Assembly: GCF_014283215.1 (NCBI RefSeq)
Contig: NZ_JACOMF010000012.1
Coordinates: forward strand, 1 to 64,000
Length of the DNA stretch: 64,000 nt
Origin: Siccirubricoccus deserti
GTDB taxonomy: Bacteria > Pseudomonadota > Alphaproteobacteria > Acetobacterales > Acetobacteraceae
Direction of reading: 5' to 3'
Shown here: positions 46,441-55,678 of the stretch, one piece after another
Layout: the number at the start of each line of letters is the position of its first letter
Position numbering within the stretch: the first letter of the stretch is position 1
Program-made: the position numbers and the translations under genes
Notes under the pieces: model-generated
Database searches by the model: none
Told to the model about the DNA's origin: nothing
The model's input: the letters and a program-made list of their open reading frames with translations, nothing else

Positions 46441-47739
46441 CTACACCACCAGCACCGCCCGCACATCATTCACATTGGTCAGGGTCGGTCCGGTTACCAC
46501 CAAATCGCCGACCGCCTGGAACACCGCGTAGCTGTCATGCGCCGCCAGCTTCGCCCGCGGGTCGAGGCCGGCGGCGCGGGCGCGGGCCAGCGTATCCGGC
46601 GTGGCGATCGCCCCGGCGGCGTCGGATTTGCCGTCGATGCCGTCGGTGTCAGCCATCAGCGCCCAGATGCCGGGCGCCCCCTCCAGTGTCAGGGCAAGGC
46701 CCAGCAGCCCCTCCATGCTTCGCCCGCCGCCGCCTGCCATCGCGTCCGGCGGCAGGGTCACCGTGGTTTCCCCGCCCGAGAGCAGCACCGCCGGGCGCGA
46801 GAGCGGCGTGCCATGCGCGGCGACACCGCGGGCAATGCCCGCCAGCACCCGGCCCAGCTCCCGCGCCTCGCCCTCCAGCGCATCGCCGAGGATGAGCGGC
46901 GCCAGCCCCTCGGCCCGTGCCGCCTCGGCCATTGCCCGCAGCGAGAGCATGGGAGTGGCGATCATCCGCAGCTCGCCTGTGGCCAGCCGCGGGTCTCCGG
47001 GCTTCGGGCTTTCCTCCTCCGCCGCGGCCAGGTGCCGGATGGCGGCTTCGGGCAGGCGCATGCGGTAATGTGCGACCAGCGCCCGTGCCTCGGCGAAGCT
47101 GGTCGGGTCCGGCACGGTGGGGCCGGAGGCGATGACCGCCGGATCGTCGCCGGGCACGTCCGAGATCGCCAAGGTCACCACCCGGGCCGGATGCGCCGCC
47201 GCTGCCAGCCGGCCGCCGGAGAAGGCGCTCAGATGCTTGCGGATGCAGTTCATCTCCTGGATCGGCGCGCCGGAGCGCAGCAGCTCCCGGTTCACCGCCA
47301 GGAGGTCGTCCAACGTCAGCCCCGGCGCCGGCAGGGTGGACAGGGCGGAACCGCCGCCGGAGACCAGGAACAGCACCAGATCCCTGGCCGAAAGCCCGCG
47401 CAGCAGGGCCAGGAGTTCGGCCGCGGCGGCGGCGCCGGCGGCATCGGGCAGCGGGTGGCTGCCGAAGCGCAATGCGATGCGGCGGCTGGCCGGCGGGTCC
47501 GGCACATCGGCGCCATGTGGGGCGATGACCAGGCCGGTCAGCGGCACCTCCGGCCAGGCCCGCTCCACCGCCAGCGCCATCTTCGCTGCCGCCTTGCCGA
47601 CGCCGACCACGATCGTGCGGCCCTGGCAGGGCGGATCCGGCAGGTGGCGGGGCAAGGCGGTCAGCGGGTCGGCCGCGGCCAGCGCCGCCGCGAACAGCCG
47701 CTTCAGGCAGGCTCGCGCCTCGGTATCGCTCCAGCCCAT
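46441..47739 (-). CDS. Glycerate 2-kinase (GckA/TtuD, MOFRL type)
   Basis: A 432-residue class II glycerate kinase phosphorylating glycerate, usually to 2-phosphoglycerate. GVGKAAAKMA, LFLVSGGGSALSTLP, NCIRKHLSAFSGGRLA and the C-terminal MOFRL segment (TDGIDGKSDAAGAI) identify it. The start at 47739 follows GGGGAGGCGG. The frame continues to 47796 with no conserved residues. The role lies in glyoxylate, tartronate or serine-cycle carbon use. Confidence 0.9.
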   Translation of the reverse strand: MGWSDTEARACLKRLFAAALAAADPLTALPRHLPDPPCQGRTIVVGVGKAAAKMALAVERAWPEVPLTGLVIAPHGADVPDPPASRRIALRFGSHPLPDAAGAAAAAELLALLRGLSARDLVLFLVSGGGSALSTLPAPGLTLDDLLAVNRELLRSGAPIQEMNCIRKHLSAFSGGRLAAAAHPARVVTLAISDVPGDDPAVIASGPTVPDPTSFAEARALVAHYRMRLPEAAIRHLAAAEEESPKPGDPRLATGELRMIATPMLSLRAMAEAARAEGLAPLILGDALEGEARELGRVLAGIARGVAAHGTPLSRPAVLLSGGETTVTLPPDAMAGGGGRSMEGLLGLALTLEGAPGIWALMADTDGIDGKSDAAGAIATPDTLARARAAGLDPRAKLAAHDSYAVFQAVGDLVVTGPTLTNVNDVRAVLVV

Positions 47740-47827
47740 CCGATCCGCCTCCCCGATTTGCCGGGCAGTATGGCGAAGCCGGGGGGAATGGACCATCTAG
47801 GGCAGAAGGTTCTGCAAGGAGGATTCC

Positions 47828-48139
47828 ATGGCCGTACCCGAGATGGACGAGAAGACCCGCACCGAGCTGGAGGCCGCCGCCTTCCGCACCCTGGTGGCGC
47901 ATCTGCGTGAGCGGACCGATGTGCAGAACATCGACCTGATGAACCTGGCCGGCTTCTGCCGGAACTGCCTCGGCAAATGGTACCGCGCCGCCGCCGAGGA
48001 GAAGGGCCTGCCGCTGACCGACGCGGATGCGCGGGAGCTGATCTACGGCATGCCCTACAAGCAGTGGCAGGCGCTGCACCAGAAGGAGGCGACGGCCGAA
48101 CAGAAGGCCAAATTCGCCGCCAGCAACCCGGGGCATTGA
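47828..48139 (+). CDS. DUF1244-family protein
   Basis: A 103-residue helical protein with NLAGFCRNCLGKWYRAAA and MPYKQWQALHQKEAT, diagnostic of DUF1244 (known structurally but not functionally). The C-x-x-C in FCRNCL is conserved in the family and may bind metal. AAGGAGG precedes the ATG. Confidence 0.9.
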   Translation: MAVPEMDEKTRTELEAAAFRTLVAHLRERTDVQNIDLMNLAGFCRNCLGKWYRAAAEEKGLPLTDADARELIYGMPYKQWQALHQKEATAEQKAKFAASNPGH

Positions 48140-48144
48140 TCCGG

Positions 48145-48169
48145 CCCGTGGCCCTGCGTCGGCCACGGG
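48145..48169 (+). terminator. Terminator-like hairpin after the DUF1244 gene
   Basis: CCCGTGGCC and GGCCACGGG form a 9-bp stem with a 7-base loop just past the stop codon, followed by TCATT. Confidence 0.5.
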
Positions 48170-48240
48170 TCATTGATCGGTCACCACCCGCCCGGTAAGA
48201 CCCCCGGCCTGTTGGGCCAGCCTGTTGGGGGAGTGTGGGG

Positions 48241-48525
48241 ATGAGCGACGCTGAGGCTACAGCCAACCGGGCGAGGACCGATGATCCCGAGGTCGGCGGC
48301 ATCGCTGTCGACCGGCTGCGCTCGATCATTGAACGGATTGAGCGGCTGGAGGAGGAGCGCAAGGCGCTCGCCAACGACATCAAGGATATCTACGCTGAGG
48401 CCAAATCCGCCGGCTTTGACGTGAAGGTGGTCCGTCAGATCATCTCCATCCGCAAGAAGGAGCCGGCCGAGGTGGAGGAGCAGGAGACCTTGCTGGAACT
48501 CTACCGCCGCGCCCTGGGGATGTGA
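48241..48525 (+). CDS. gapR: GapR-like nucleoid protein (DUF2312)
   Basis: A 94-residue protein with a long coiled-coil helix ([36 protein letters not shown]) and RKKEP near the C-terminus. This is the DUF2312/UPF0335 family, whose Caulobacter member GapR binds overtwisted DNA in front of replication and transcription forks. Its stop lies two bases before the next ATG. Confidence 0.88.
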   Translation: MSDAEATANRARTDDPEVGGIAVDRLRSIIERIERLEEERKALANDIKDIYAEAKSAGFDVKVVRQIISIRKKEPAEVEEQETLLELYRRALGM

Positions 48526-48527
48526 CA

Positions 48528-48980
48528 ATGTCCGATCGTCCGAGCGACAGCGAGGGCGTGGATCGGCCAGACGCCGTGCCATCCGCTACGCCAGGCGGAA
48601 TCAAAAGCGTCGGTGGGACAGGAGCCTCGCCGGCCACGACCGGCGGTGGCATCGAGGGATGGCATGCCCATCTCTACTACGCCACGCCGGAGGAACGGGC
48701 GGTCGCGGCCGAGATCCGGGAGGCCATCGCCGCGCTTTTTCCGGCGGCGATGCTCGGCCGCTGGCGGGATCAGCCAGTCGGGCCGCATCCGATGGCGATG
48801 TACCAGGTCCCCTTCACGCCGGAGTTGCTGCCGGCCCTCTTGCCCTGGCTGGCGCTCAATCGGCGTGGGCTGACGGTGTTGGTGCATCCGGAGACCGGGC
48901 GACAGCGGGCTGATCATTCGGCGCATGCGCTGTGGCTTGGCGCGGTGCTGCCGCTGAAGCTCGACAGCCTGCCGGAGTAG
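48528..48980 (+). CDS. DOPA 4,5-dioxygenase-family protein
   Basis: A 150-residue protein. After a disordered N-terminus (about 40 residues) it has WHAHLYY, VGPHPMAMYQVPF, LVHPETG and DHSAHALWLG, which are the His-rich motifs of the DOPA-dioxygenase fold. The natural substrate in bacteria is unclear. It is placed two bases after gapR, so the genes probably share a transcript. Confidence 0.85.
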   Translation: MSDRPSDSEGVDRPDAVPSATPGGIKSVGGTGASPATTGGGIEGWHAHLYYATPEERAVAAEIREAIAALFPAAMLGRWRDQPVGPHPMAMYQVPFTPELLPALLPWLALNRRGLTVLVHPETGRQRADHSAHALWLGAVLPLKLDSLPE

Positions 48981-48994
48981 CCACGGGCCGCCGC

Positions 48995-49690
48995 CTATAC
49001 GGTGAGCAGCCGACGTACCGCCTCATCGTCCAGCGTCTCCACCGGGCCGCCGAGGGCGACCTCGCCCCGGACCATCACCGCGATGCGGTCGGCAAGCTCG
49101 CGGGCGAATTCGAAATACTGCTCCACCAGCACCACCGCGAGGTTCTTCTCCCGAGCCAGCAGCCGGATGACGCGGGCGATGTCCTTGATGACGCTCGGCT
49201 GGATGCCTTCGGTCGGCTCATCAAGGATCAGCAGCCGCGGCCGCGCCGTCAGCGCCCTGGCGATCGCCAACTGCTGCTGCTGCCCGCCGGACAGGTCGCC
49301 GCCGCGCCGACGCAGGAATTGGCGGAGGATGGGGAAGAGCGAGAAAATCTCCTCCTCCGGCACCTTGCTGCCGCGCGGCGCCGCGGCCAGGGCGGTTTCC
49401 AGGTTTTCCTGCACGGTCAGGAAGGGAAAGATCTCGCGGCCCTGCGGCACGTAGCCGATGCCGGCGCGGGCACGTTCGGCCGGAGCCATGGCGGCGACAT
49501 CGCGGCCCTCCCACATGATCCGTCCACCCTGCACCCGCTCCAGCCCGACGATCGCGCGCATGAGCGAGGATTTGCCCACGCCGTTGCGGCCGAGCACGCA
49601 GGTGATGCGGCCCGGGTCGGCGTCCAGCGAGACGCCGCGCAGGCAGCGGCTGGCGCCATAGGACAGGTCGATGGTTTCGACTCGCAACAT
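48995..49690 (-). CDS. urtE: Urea ABC transporter ATPase UrtE
   Basis: A 231-residue ABC ATPase with Walker A GRNGVGKSSL, signature LSGGQQQQLAIARAL, Walker B LLILDEPTEGIQP. The IQP after Walker B and EYFEFA are typical of UrtE/LivF-type subunits. It is the last gene of the urtABCDE operon, three bases after urtD. No urease genes follow in the window. Confidence 0.93.
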   Translation of the reverse strand: MLRVETIDLSYGASRCLRGVSLDADPGRITCVLGRNGVGKSSLMRAIVGLERVQGGRIMWEGRDVAAMAPAERARAGIGYVPQGREIFPFLTVQENLETALAAAPRGSKVPEEEIFSLFPILRQFLRRRGGDLSGGQQQQLAIARALTARPRLLILDEPTEGIQPSVIKDIARVIRLLAREKNLAVVLVEQYFEFARELADRIAVMVRGEVALGGPVETLDDEAVRRLLTV

Positions 49691-49693
49691 GGC

Positions 49694-50464
49694 CTAGCGT
49701 CCCAGATAGACTTCGATGACCCGCGGGTCGTTCTGCACATGGTCGATGCTGCCCTCGGACAGCATCGCGCCCTCGCACAGCACCGTCACCTTGCTGCCCA
49801 GGGCCCGGACGAACTCCAGGTCATGCTCCACCACCACGACGCTGCGTTGTCCGGCGATGCGGACCAGCAGGGCGGCGGTGTGCTCGGTTTCCTGGTCGGT
49901 CATGCCGGCGACCGGTTCGTCGACCAGCAGCAGCTCGGGATCCTGCATCAGCAGCATCCCGATCTCGAGCCATTGCCGCTGGCCGTGGGAGAGGATGGCG
50001 GCGCGGTCGTGCATCCGCGCGGTCAGCCCGACCTCCTCCAGCACCTGCTCGATCCTGCGGCGCGCGCCCCGGTCCAGCACCCAGCGGAGGCAGGCCAGCG
50101 GGCCACGTGGCGCCTTCAGGGCCAGCTCCAGATTCTCGAATACCGTCAGCGCGTCGAACATCGTCGGCTTCTGGAATTTCCGGCCGATACCGAGGTTGGC
50201 GATGGTCGCCTCGTCGAGTCTCGTCAGGTCGTGCTCGCGGAAGCGTACTACGCCCGCGGTCGGCCGGGTCTTGCCGGTGATGACATCCATCATCGTCGTC
50301 TTGCCCGCGCCGTTCGGGCCGATGATGGCGCGCAGTTCGCCGGGATCGACGATGAGCGAGAGTCCGTTCAGCGCCTTGAAGCCGTCGAAGACGACGGAGA
50401 CCCCGTCGAGGTAGAGGATCGGGTCGGGGGCGGGACGCGTGCCCGATGCGGGGGAGGCGTTCAT
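49694..50464 (-). CDS. urtD: Urea ABC transporter ATPase UrtD
   Basis: A 256-residue ABC ATPase (LivG type) with Walker A GPNGAGKTT, signature LSHGQRQWLEIGMLL and Walker B LLLVDEPVAGMTDQET. The SHGQRQWLEIGM form is typical for UrtD. Its ATG overlaps the urtC stop (ATGA). Confidence 0.93.
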   Translation of the reverse strand: MNASPASGTRPAPDPILYLDGVSVVFDGFKALNGLSLIVDPGELRAIIGPNGAGKTTMMDVITGKTRPTAGVVRFREHDLTRLDEATIANLGIGRKFQKPTMFDALTVFENLELALKAPRGPLACLRWVLDRGARRRIEQVLEEVGLTARMHDRAAILSHGQRQWLEIGMLLMQDPELLLVDEPVAGMTDQETEHTAALLVRIAGQRSVVVVEHDLEFVRALGSKVTVLCEGAMLSEGSIDHVQNDPRVIEVYLGR

Positions 50465-51555
50465 TTCGGCGCTTTCGAGAACAGGCCGATCAGGCCGCGC
50501 GGCAGGAACAGGGTGACCGCGACGAACAGCCCGCCCAGCGCGAAGAGCCAGAGGTCGGGCGCCACCGTGGTGAGCCAGGTCTTCAGCGCATTTACCGAGA
50601 AGGCGCCGAGCAGCGCGCCCACCAGGCTGCCGCGGCCACCGACCGCGACCCAGATGACCGCCTCGATGCTGTTGCCCGGGCTGAACTCGCCCGGGTTGAT
50701 GATGCCCACCTGCGGCACGTAGAGCGCCCCGGCCAGCCCCGCGATCATCGCCGAAAGGACGAAGACGAAGAGCTTGTGGTTGGTCACGTTGTAGCCGAGG
50801 AAGCGTACCCGGCTCTCGGCATCGCGGATCGCCACCAGCACCCGGCCAAGCTTCGACCGGGTCACGATGGTGCAGAGCCAGAGTGCGCCGAGCAGCAGGA
50901 TGAGGGAGGCGTAGAACAGCGTAGACCGGGCGCTGGAGGTGTTGAGCGGCATGCCCAGCAACTCCTTGAAGTCGGTAAAGCCGTTGTTGCCGCCGAAGCC
51001 CATGTCGTTGCGGAAGAAGGCCAGCATCAGCGCATAGGTCAGCGCCTGGGTGATGATGGAAAGGTAGACGCCGGTGATCCGGCTGCGGAAGGCGAGGAAG
51101 CCGACCACCAGCGCCAGCGACCCCGGTACCGCCATCGCCATAAACACGGCGAAGGGGAAGTGGTCGAAGCCCAGCCAGTACCAGGGCAGCTCCTGGTAGC
51201 CGAGGAAGACCATGAAATCCGGCAGGGTCGGGTGGCCGTAGACGCCGCGCGGTCCGATCAGCCGCATCAGATGCATGCCGATGGCGTAGCCGCCAAGCGC
51301 GAAGAAGGCGCCATGGCCGAGCGAGAGGATGCCGGCATAGCCCCAGGCCAAATCGATCGCCAACGCCAGCACGGCATAGGTGATCCACTTGCCAGTGATG
51401 CTGACAATGAAGTCCGAGACATGCAGCGCGCTGTCCATCGGCAGCCGGTTCAGCACCGGCAGCAGCGCCAGGAGCAGCACGGCACCGATCAGCACCAGCC
51501 GCAGGGTGATGCGGCCGAACCCGCCCGGGGCGGGGGCAGCGAGGGAAGCGCTCAT
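50461..51555 (-). CDS. urtC: Urea ABC transporter permease UrtC
   Basis: A 364-residue permease with about ten membrane helices. GYAGILSLGHGAFFALGGYAIGMHLM and YVPQVGIINPGEFSPGNSIEAVIWVAVGGRG are UrtC/LivM hallmarks. The start at 51555 overlaps the urtB stop. Confidence 0.94.
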   Translation of the reverse strand: MSASLAAPAPGGFGRITLRLVLIGAVLLLALLPVLNRLPMDSALHVSDFIVSITGKWITYAVLALAIDLAWGYAGILSLGHGAFFALGGYAIGMHLMRLIGPRGVYGHPTLPDFMVFLGYQELPWYWLGFDHFPFAVFMAMAVPGSLALVVGFLAFRSRITGVYLSIITQALTYALMLAFFRNDMGFGGNNGFTDFKELLGMPLNTSSARSTLFYASLILLLGALWLCTIVTRSKLGRVLVAIRDAESRVRFLGYNVTNHKLFVFVLSAMIAGLAGALYVPQVGIINPGEFSPGNSIEAVIWVAVGGRGSLVGALLGAFSVNALKTWLTTVAPDLWLFALGGLFVAVTLFLPRGLIGLFSKAPK

Positions 51556-53111
51556 GATTCGGCAGCCCGTCCCTTGAGTGCGAACAGCCCGCGCGGCCGA
51601 CGCTGGATGAACAGCATGATGGCGACGAGGACGAAGACCTTGGCCAGCACCGCGCCGGCATAGGGTTCCAGCATCTTGTTGACGACCCCGAGGGTCAGGG
51701 CCCCGACCAGCGTTCCGGCGAGCGAGCCGACGCCGCCGAACACCACCACCATGAAGCTGTCGATGATGTAGCCGGTGCCGAGGTTGGGCGAGACATTGTC
51801 GATCTGCGAGAGTGCCACCCCCGCCAGCCCGGCCAGACCGGAGCCGAAGGCGAAGGTCATCGCATCCACCCGCCCGGTGCGGATGCCCATGGTGGCGGCG
51901 ATGCGGCGGTTCTGCACCACCGCGCGCATCTCCAGCCCGAAGCGGGTGAAGCGGATGGCGGCGACCACCACCAGCAGCACGGCGATGCCGAAGACGATGA
52001 TCCACAGCCGGTTCTGCGTCACCGCGATGCCGCCTGGCAGCAGCAGCGTGCCCTGCATCCAGGCCGGCGAGATCACCTCCCGGTTCTGCGCCCCGAAGGC
52101 GAGGCGCACCGCCTGCTGCAGGATCATGCCGACGCCGAAGGTCATCAGCAGCGTCTCCAGCGGCCGGCCATAGAGATGGCGGATCAGCCCGCGTTCCAAC
52201 AGCGCGCCGGCGGCGGCGGTCAGCAGAAAGGCGGCCGGCACCGCCAGCGGCAGCGCCCAGGGCGCCAGCCAAGGGATGCCGCGGCAGAGCTCCTGCACCA
52301 TGAAGGTCGCGTAGGCGCCGAGCATGACGAACTCGCCATGCGCCATGTTGATCACGCCCATGACGCCGAAGGTGACGGCGAGGCCGAGCGCCGCCAACAG
52401 CAGCACCGAGCCGAGCGAGAGGCCCTGGAACAGCGTCTCGGCAATGCGGCGAAGCTGCAGCCGCTGCTCGATGGCGGCGATCGAGACGTTGATGGCGGTG
52501 GCCAGCTCGGGGTTGACGATGCGGGCCTCGATCAGCAGCGCCCGCGCCTCGGTGGTGGCGGCGGTGCCGAGCCGGGCGATGGCGTCGCGCTTTCCCGCCG
52601 GATCATCGGCGCGGAGCTGGGAGGCGGCGAGGGCGAGCTCAAGCTGCGCGCGGATGCGCGGCACCGTCTCACGCGCCAGCGCGGCCTGCAGCAGCGGAAC
52701 GTTCTCCAGGCCTGGCGTGCGGAACACCGCCTCGGCCGCGGCCAGCCGCTCCACCGCATCAGGCGAGACGAGCTGCAATCGGCCGAGCGCGCCGCGCAGC
52801 ACCTGGCGGACACGGTTGTTGATGCGCACGCCTTCGGCGCCGGCCGCATCGGCCTTTGCGCCGGTCATGGCATCGGTGTCATCGGGCAGCAGGACCGTGC
52901 CGGCAGGAGTGCGCCGCAGCGTGCCATCCTGCAGAGCGCGCAGCAGCGGTATGGCGCGCGGGTCGCCGAGCGCGCCAAGGCGCTCCACCGCTTCCGCGGT
53001 CTGGCCGAAGCCGTCGCCGAGGCCCGTCAGGGCAGTTGCGAGATGGTCCTGGGCGGAGGCCGGCAATGCCAGCAGCAGGACCAGGAGGAAGCCGAGGAGG
53101 GAGCGTTTCAT
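51552..53111 (-). CDS. urtB: Urea ABC transporter permease UrtB
   Basis: A 519-residue permease. Unlike ordinary LivH it begins with a signal sequence and about 240 residues of periplasmic alpha-helical domain with HEAT-like repeats, then the membrane part with GVMGVINMAHGEFVMLGAY and GGVGSLAGTLVG. This long form is typical of UrtB. The start at 53111 gives a proper signal peptide. The frame is open further upstream. Confidence 0.93.
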   Translation of the reverse strand: MKRSLLGFLLVLLLALPASAQDHLATALTGLGDGFGQTAEAVERLGALGDPRAIPLLRALQDGTLRRTPAGTVLLPDDTDAMTGAKADAAGAEGVRINNRVRQVLRGALGRLQLVSPDAVERLAAAEAVFRTPGLENVPLLQAALARETVPRIRAQLELALAASQLRADDPAGKRDAIARLGTAATTEARALLIEARIVNPELATAINVSIAAIEQRLQLRRIAETLFQGLSLGSVLLLAALGLAVTFGVMGVINMAHGEFVMLGAYATFMVQELCRGIPWLAPWALPLAVPAAFLLTAAAGALLERGLIRHLYGRPLETLLMTFGVGMILQQAVRLAFGAQNREVISPAWMQGTLLLPGGIAVTQNRLWIIVFGIAVLLVVVAAIRFTRFGLEMRAVVQNRRIAATMGIRTGRVDAMTFAFGSGLAGLAGVALSQIDNVSPNLGTGYIIDSFMVVVFGGVGSLAGTLVGALTLGVVNKMLEPYAGAVLAKVFVLVAIMLFIQRRPRGLFALKGRAAES

Positions 53112-53167
53112 GTTATGATTGATGGCGCGGCGCCGGGCGTGACCCCGGCGCCGCGCTGGTCCTTCTG

Positions 53168-54412
53168 CTACCGGCGGCGGTTCGCGTTCTCGGGAATGAA
53201 GGGCGACCAATTCTCGGCCTTCACCGCGTTCGGCGTCTTCCAGACGATGTTGAACTGGCCGTTCGCCTCGACCTCGCCGATCAGCACCGGCTTGGAGAGG
53301 TGATGGTTCGGCAGCATCTCCTCCTCATAGCCGCAGGGCGCCATCAGCTTCTGGCCGATCAGCGCCGGCGTCACCGCATCCACCGCGGTGGTGCCGGCCT
53401 TGGCGGCCGCCTGCATCCACATCCTGAAGCCCGTGTAGGTGGCCTCCATCGGGTCGTTGGTGACGCGCTTCGGGTTCTTGATGTAGGCCTGCCAGAGTTG
53501 CTTGAACTCGGTGTTCGCCGCGCCGGGGCTCGACATGAAGTAGTTCCACGCCGCCAGATGGCCGACCAGCGGCTTGGTATCGATGCCGGCCAGCTCCTCC
53601 TCGCCCACGCTGAAGGCAACGCAGGGGATGTCCTCCGCCTTGATCCCCTGGTTGCCCAGCTCGCGGTAGAAGGGAACGTTGGCGTCGCCGTTGATGGTGG
53701 AGACGATGGCGGTCTTCTTGCCCTCGCCGGCGAAGCGCTTCACCCGGGCGACGATGCCCTGCCAGTCGCTGTGCCCGAAGGGGGTGTATTCCTCCATGAT
53801 GTCGGCATTGGTGATGCCCTTGGAGTTGAGGAAGCCGCGCAGGATGCGGTTGGTGGTGCGCGGATAGACATAATCGGTGCCGAGCAGGGCGATGCGCCTG
53901 GCCGCGCCGCCATCCTCCGACATCAGGTACTCGACCGCCGGGATCGCCTGCTGGTTCGGCGCGGCGCCGGTGTAGAAGATGTTCTTGCTCTCTTCCTCGC
54001 CCTCATACTGCACCGGGTAGAACAGCAGGCCGTTCAGCTCCTCGAACACCGGCAGCACGGATTTGCGGGAGACGCTGGTCCAGCAGCCGAAAGTGACGTC
54101 CACCTTGTGGACCTGCAGCAGCTCCCGCGCCTTTTCGGCAAACAGCGGCCAGTTGGAGGCGGGATCGACCACCACCGCTTCCAGCCGCCGGCCAAGCACG
54201 CCGCCGCGGCTGTTGGCCCATTCGACCATCATCAGCACCGTGTCGCGCAGCGCGGTCTCGCTGATCGCCATGGTGCCCGACAGGGAATGCAGCACGCCGA
54301 TCTTGATCGGGGCAGCCTGGGCGAAGGAAGGGCGGAAGGCCGGGGCGGCCAGCGCGGCGCCCAGCCCGGCCAGCGCCAGGCGGCGGGTTAAGAGGGGGGT
54401 GGTCGCGGACAT
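53168..54412 (-). CDS. urtA: Urea ABC transporter substrate-binding protein UrtA
   Basis: A 414-residue periplasmic receptor with an RR-type signal peptide (LLTRRLALAGLGAALAAPAF). IKIGVLHSLSGTMAISE, VFGCWTSVSRKSVLPVFEE-like text (FGCWTSVSRKSVLPVFEEL) and YPVQYEGEEESKNIFYTGA are diagnostic of urea/amide-binding UrtA. It opens the operon and is preceded by a candidate sigma-54 promoter and NtrC sites. Confidence 0.95.
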   Translation of the reverse strand: MSATTPLLTRRLALAGLGAALAAPAFRPSFAQAAPIKIGVLHSLSGTMAISETALRDTVLMMVEWANSRGGVLGRRLEAVVVDPASNWPLFAEKARELLQVHKVDVTFGCWTSVSRKSVLPVFEELNGLLFYPVQYEGEEESKNIFYTGAAPNQQAIPAVEYLMSEDGGAARRIALLGTDYVYPRTTNRILRGFLNSKGITNADIMEEYTPFGHSDWQGIVARVKRFAGEGKKTAIVSTINGDANVPFYRELGNQGIKAEDIPCVAFSVGEEELAGIDTKPLVGHLAAWNYFMSSPGAANTEFKQLWQAYIKNPKRVTNDPMEATYTGFRMWMQAAAKAGTTAVDAVTPALIGQKLMAPCGYEEEMLPNHHLSKPVLIGEVEANGQFNIVWKTPNAVKAENWSPFIPENANRRR

Positions 54413-54490
54413 CGGCGTTCCTTCCTGTCTGGCCTTGGCGGCGAAGCAGCCGCCTCACCCCCTGCGGGGTGTCGGGATGCGCCATGGCTT

Positions 54491-54592
54491 TGCGAGATGC
54501 GTGCCAGCCCGAGCCGGTGCTTGATCGCAGGAAAGGAAAGCGCTTCTGCACACGTGTTGTGCAAATGGGTAGATTTGCAGCCAAATGCTGCG
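54491..54592 (-). promoter_or_regulatory. Candidate sigma-54 promoter with two NtrC-like enhancer sites for urtABCDE
   Basis: On the minus strand TGGCACG-CATC-TCGCA (54506-54491) matches the sigma-54 -24/-12 consensus TGGCACG-N4-TTGCA at all but one position. Upstream of it TGCAC-N7-GTGCA (54547-54563) matches the symmetric NtrC half-sites, and a weaker TGCAGC-N5-GCTGCG copy lies at 54576-54592, 29 bp away and so about three helical turns. Transcription would start about 70 bases before the urtA ATG. Nitrogen control of urea uptake is well known, and this exact site is my reading. Confidence 0.65.
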
Positions 54593-54659
54593 TTACGCCG
54601 AGGCAGCCGCTAGAATTCTCCTATCGGCGCGGCCTGGGCACCCCGAACTCGCCGGAGCT

Positions 54660-55584
54660 TCAGCCGCGCGCCGGCCGGTTCACCAGCCAGAGCCCGGCCG
54701 CCACCAGCAGCACCGCCACGCCGAACAGCGGCCCCAGCGCATCGCCCATGATCACCGCCCCGGCGAGCACGCCGAAAATCGGCGTCAGCACGCTGAACGC
54801 CGCCAGCCGCGACGCCGAATGGCGCGACACCAACCAGAACCAGGCCGCGTAGCTGATGCCGGCGATCCCCAGCGCCTGGTAGAGGAAGGCGCCCAGCACC
54901 AGCGGCGTCGGCTCGATCCGCCACGCCTCGCCCAGCAGCGGCGAGGCCAGCAGCAGCAGCGGCGCCGAGACACCGAGCTGGTACAGCAGCATCGATTGCG
55001 GCGGCGCCCGGCGCAGCCGGCTGGCCTTCACCAGCACCGTCGTCGCCCCCCACATCGCCCCGCCGAAAAGGCACAGCGCATCGCCGGCCAGCGCATCCGG
55101 CCCGGCCGGCGCCTGCAGCCCCTCGGCGAAGGCCAGCAGCAGCCCGGTAAAGGCGACCAGCAAGCCGCCGGCCTTGGCCCGCGTCAGCCGGTCCTCCGGG
55201 ATCAGCCAGTGCGCGCCGAGCGCCACGAAGAAGGGCGCGCCATAGAGGAACACCACGGCGCGCGAGGCGGTGGTCAGGTCGACGCCGATGAACAGCGCGA
55301 TGAACTCCAGCGCGAAGAGAACGCCCGCCAGCAGCCCCGGCGCCAGCGAGCCATTGTGCCGCCAGTCGCCGAAGCGCAGCCCGCGCCAGCGGCACCAGCC
55401 ATAAAGCGCCGCGCCCCCCCACCAGGCTACGCAGTCCGGCCTGCAGCACCGGCGGAATCCCCGCCGCCGCCAGCTTCATCGCCACCAGGTTCAACCCCCA
55501 TACCAGGCAGAGCAGCAGCATCAGGGCAATGGCCGTGAGCGGCAGGGCGCCGCTGGCGGTGGGCGCAGGCGAGGAGTCCGGCAT
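54660..55584 (-). pseudogene. EamA-family (DMT) transporter, split by a frameshift
   Basis: Two frames make up one DMT-type transporter of about 307 residues with ten helices. The N-terminal part (LTAIALMLLLCLVWGLNLVAMKLA) is in one frame to about 55420. The remainder, from DLTTASRAVVFLY through the second EamA repeat, is in another, and its downstream ATG lies at 55256. One fewer C in the seven-C run at 55414-55420 joins them (VGGAALYGW). The substrate is unknown. The gene is divergent from the oligopeptide-binding gene. Confidence 0.8.
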
Positions 55585-55678
55585 CCGGGCAGGGTGCGGT
55601 GCTGCCGCTGGCGCGTCCAGCCCGCTTGCCGCGATCCTGGCGGTTGCCTACCGTCGCCGCGGGGACGGAGGACGAGAG

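Noticed and set aside
46649-48166. 505-codon minus-strand frame overlapping the glycerate kinase
   Set aside because: It is a +1 shadow of the kinase (Gly/Arg/Ala-rich, no motifs) and overlaps the real DUF1244 gene on the other strand.
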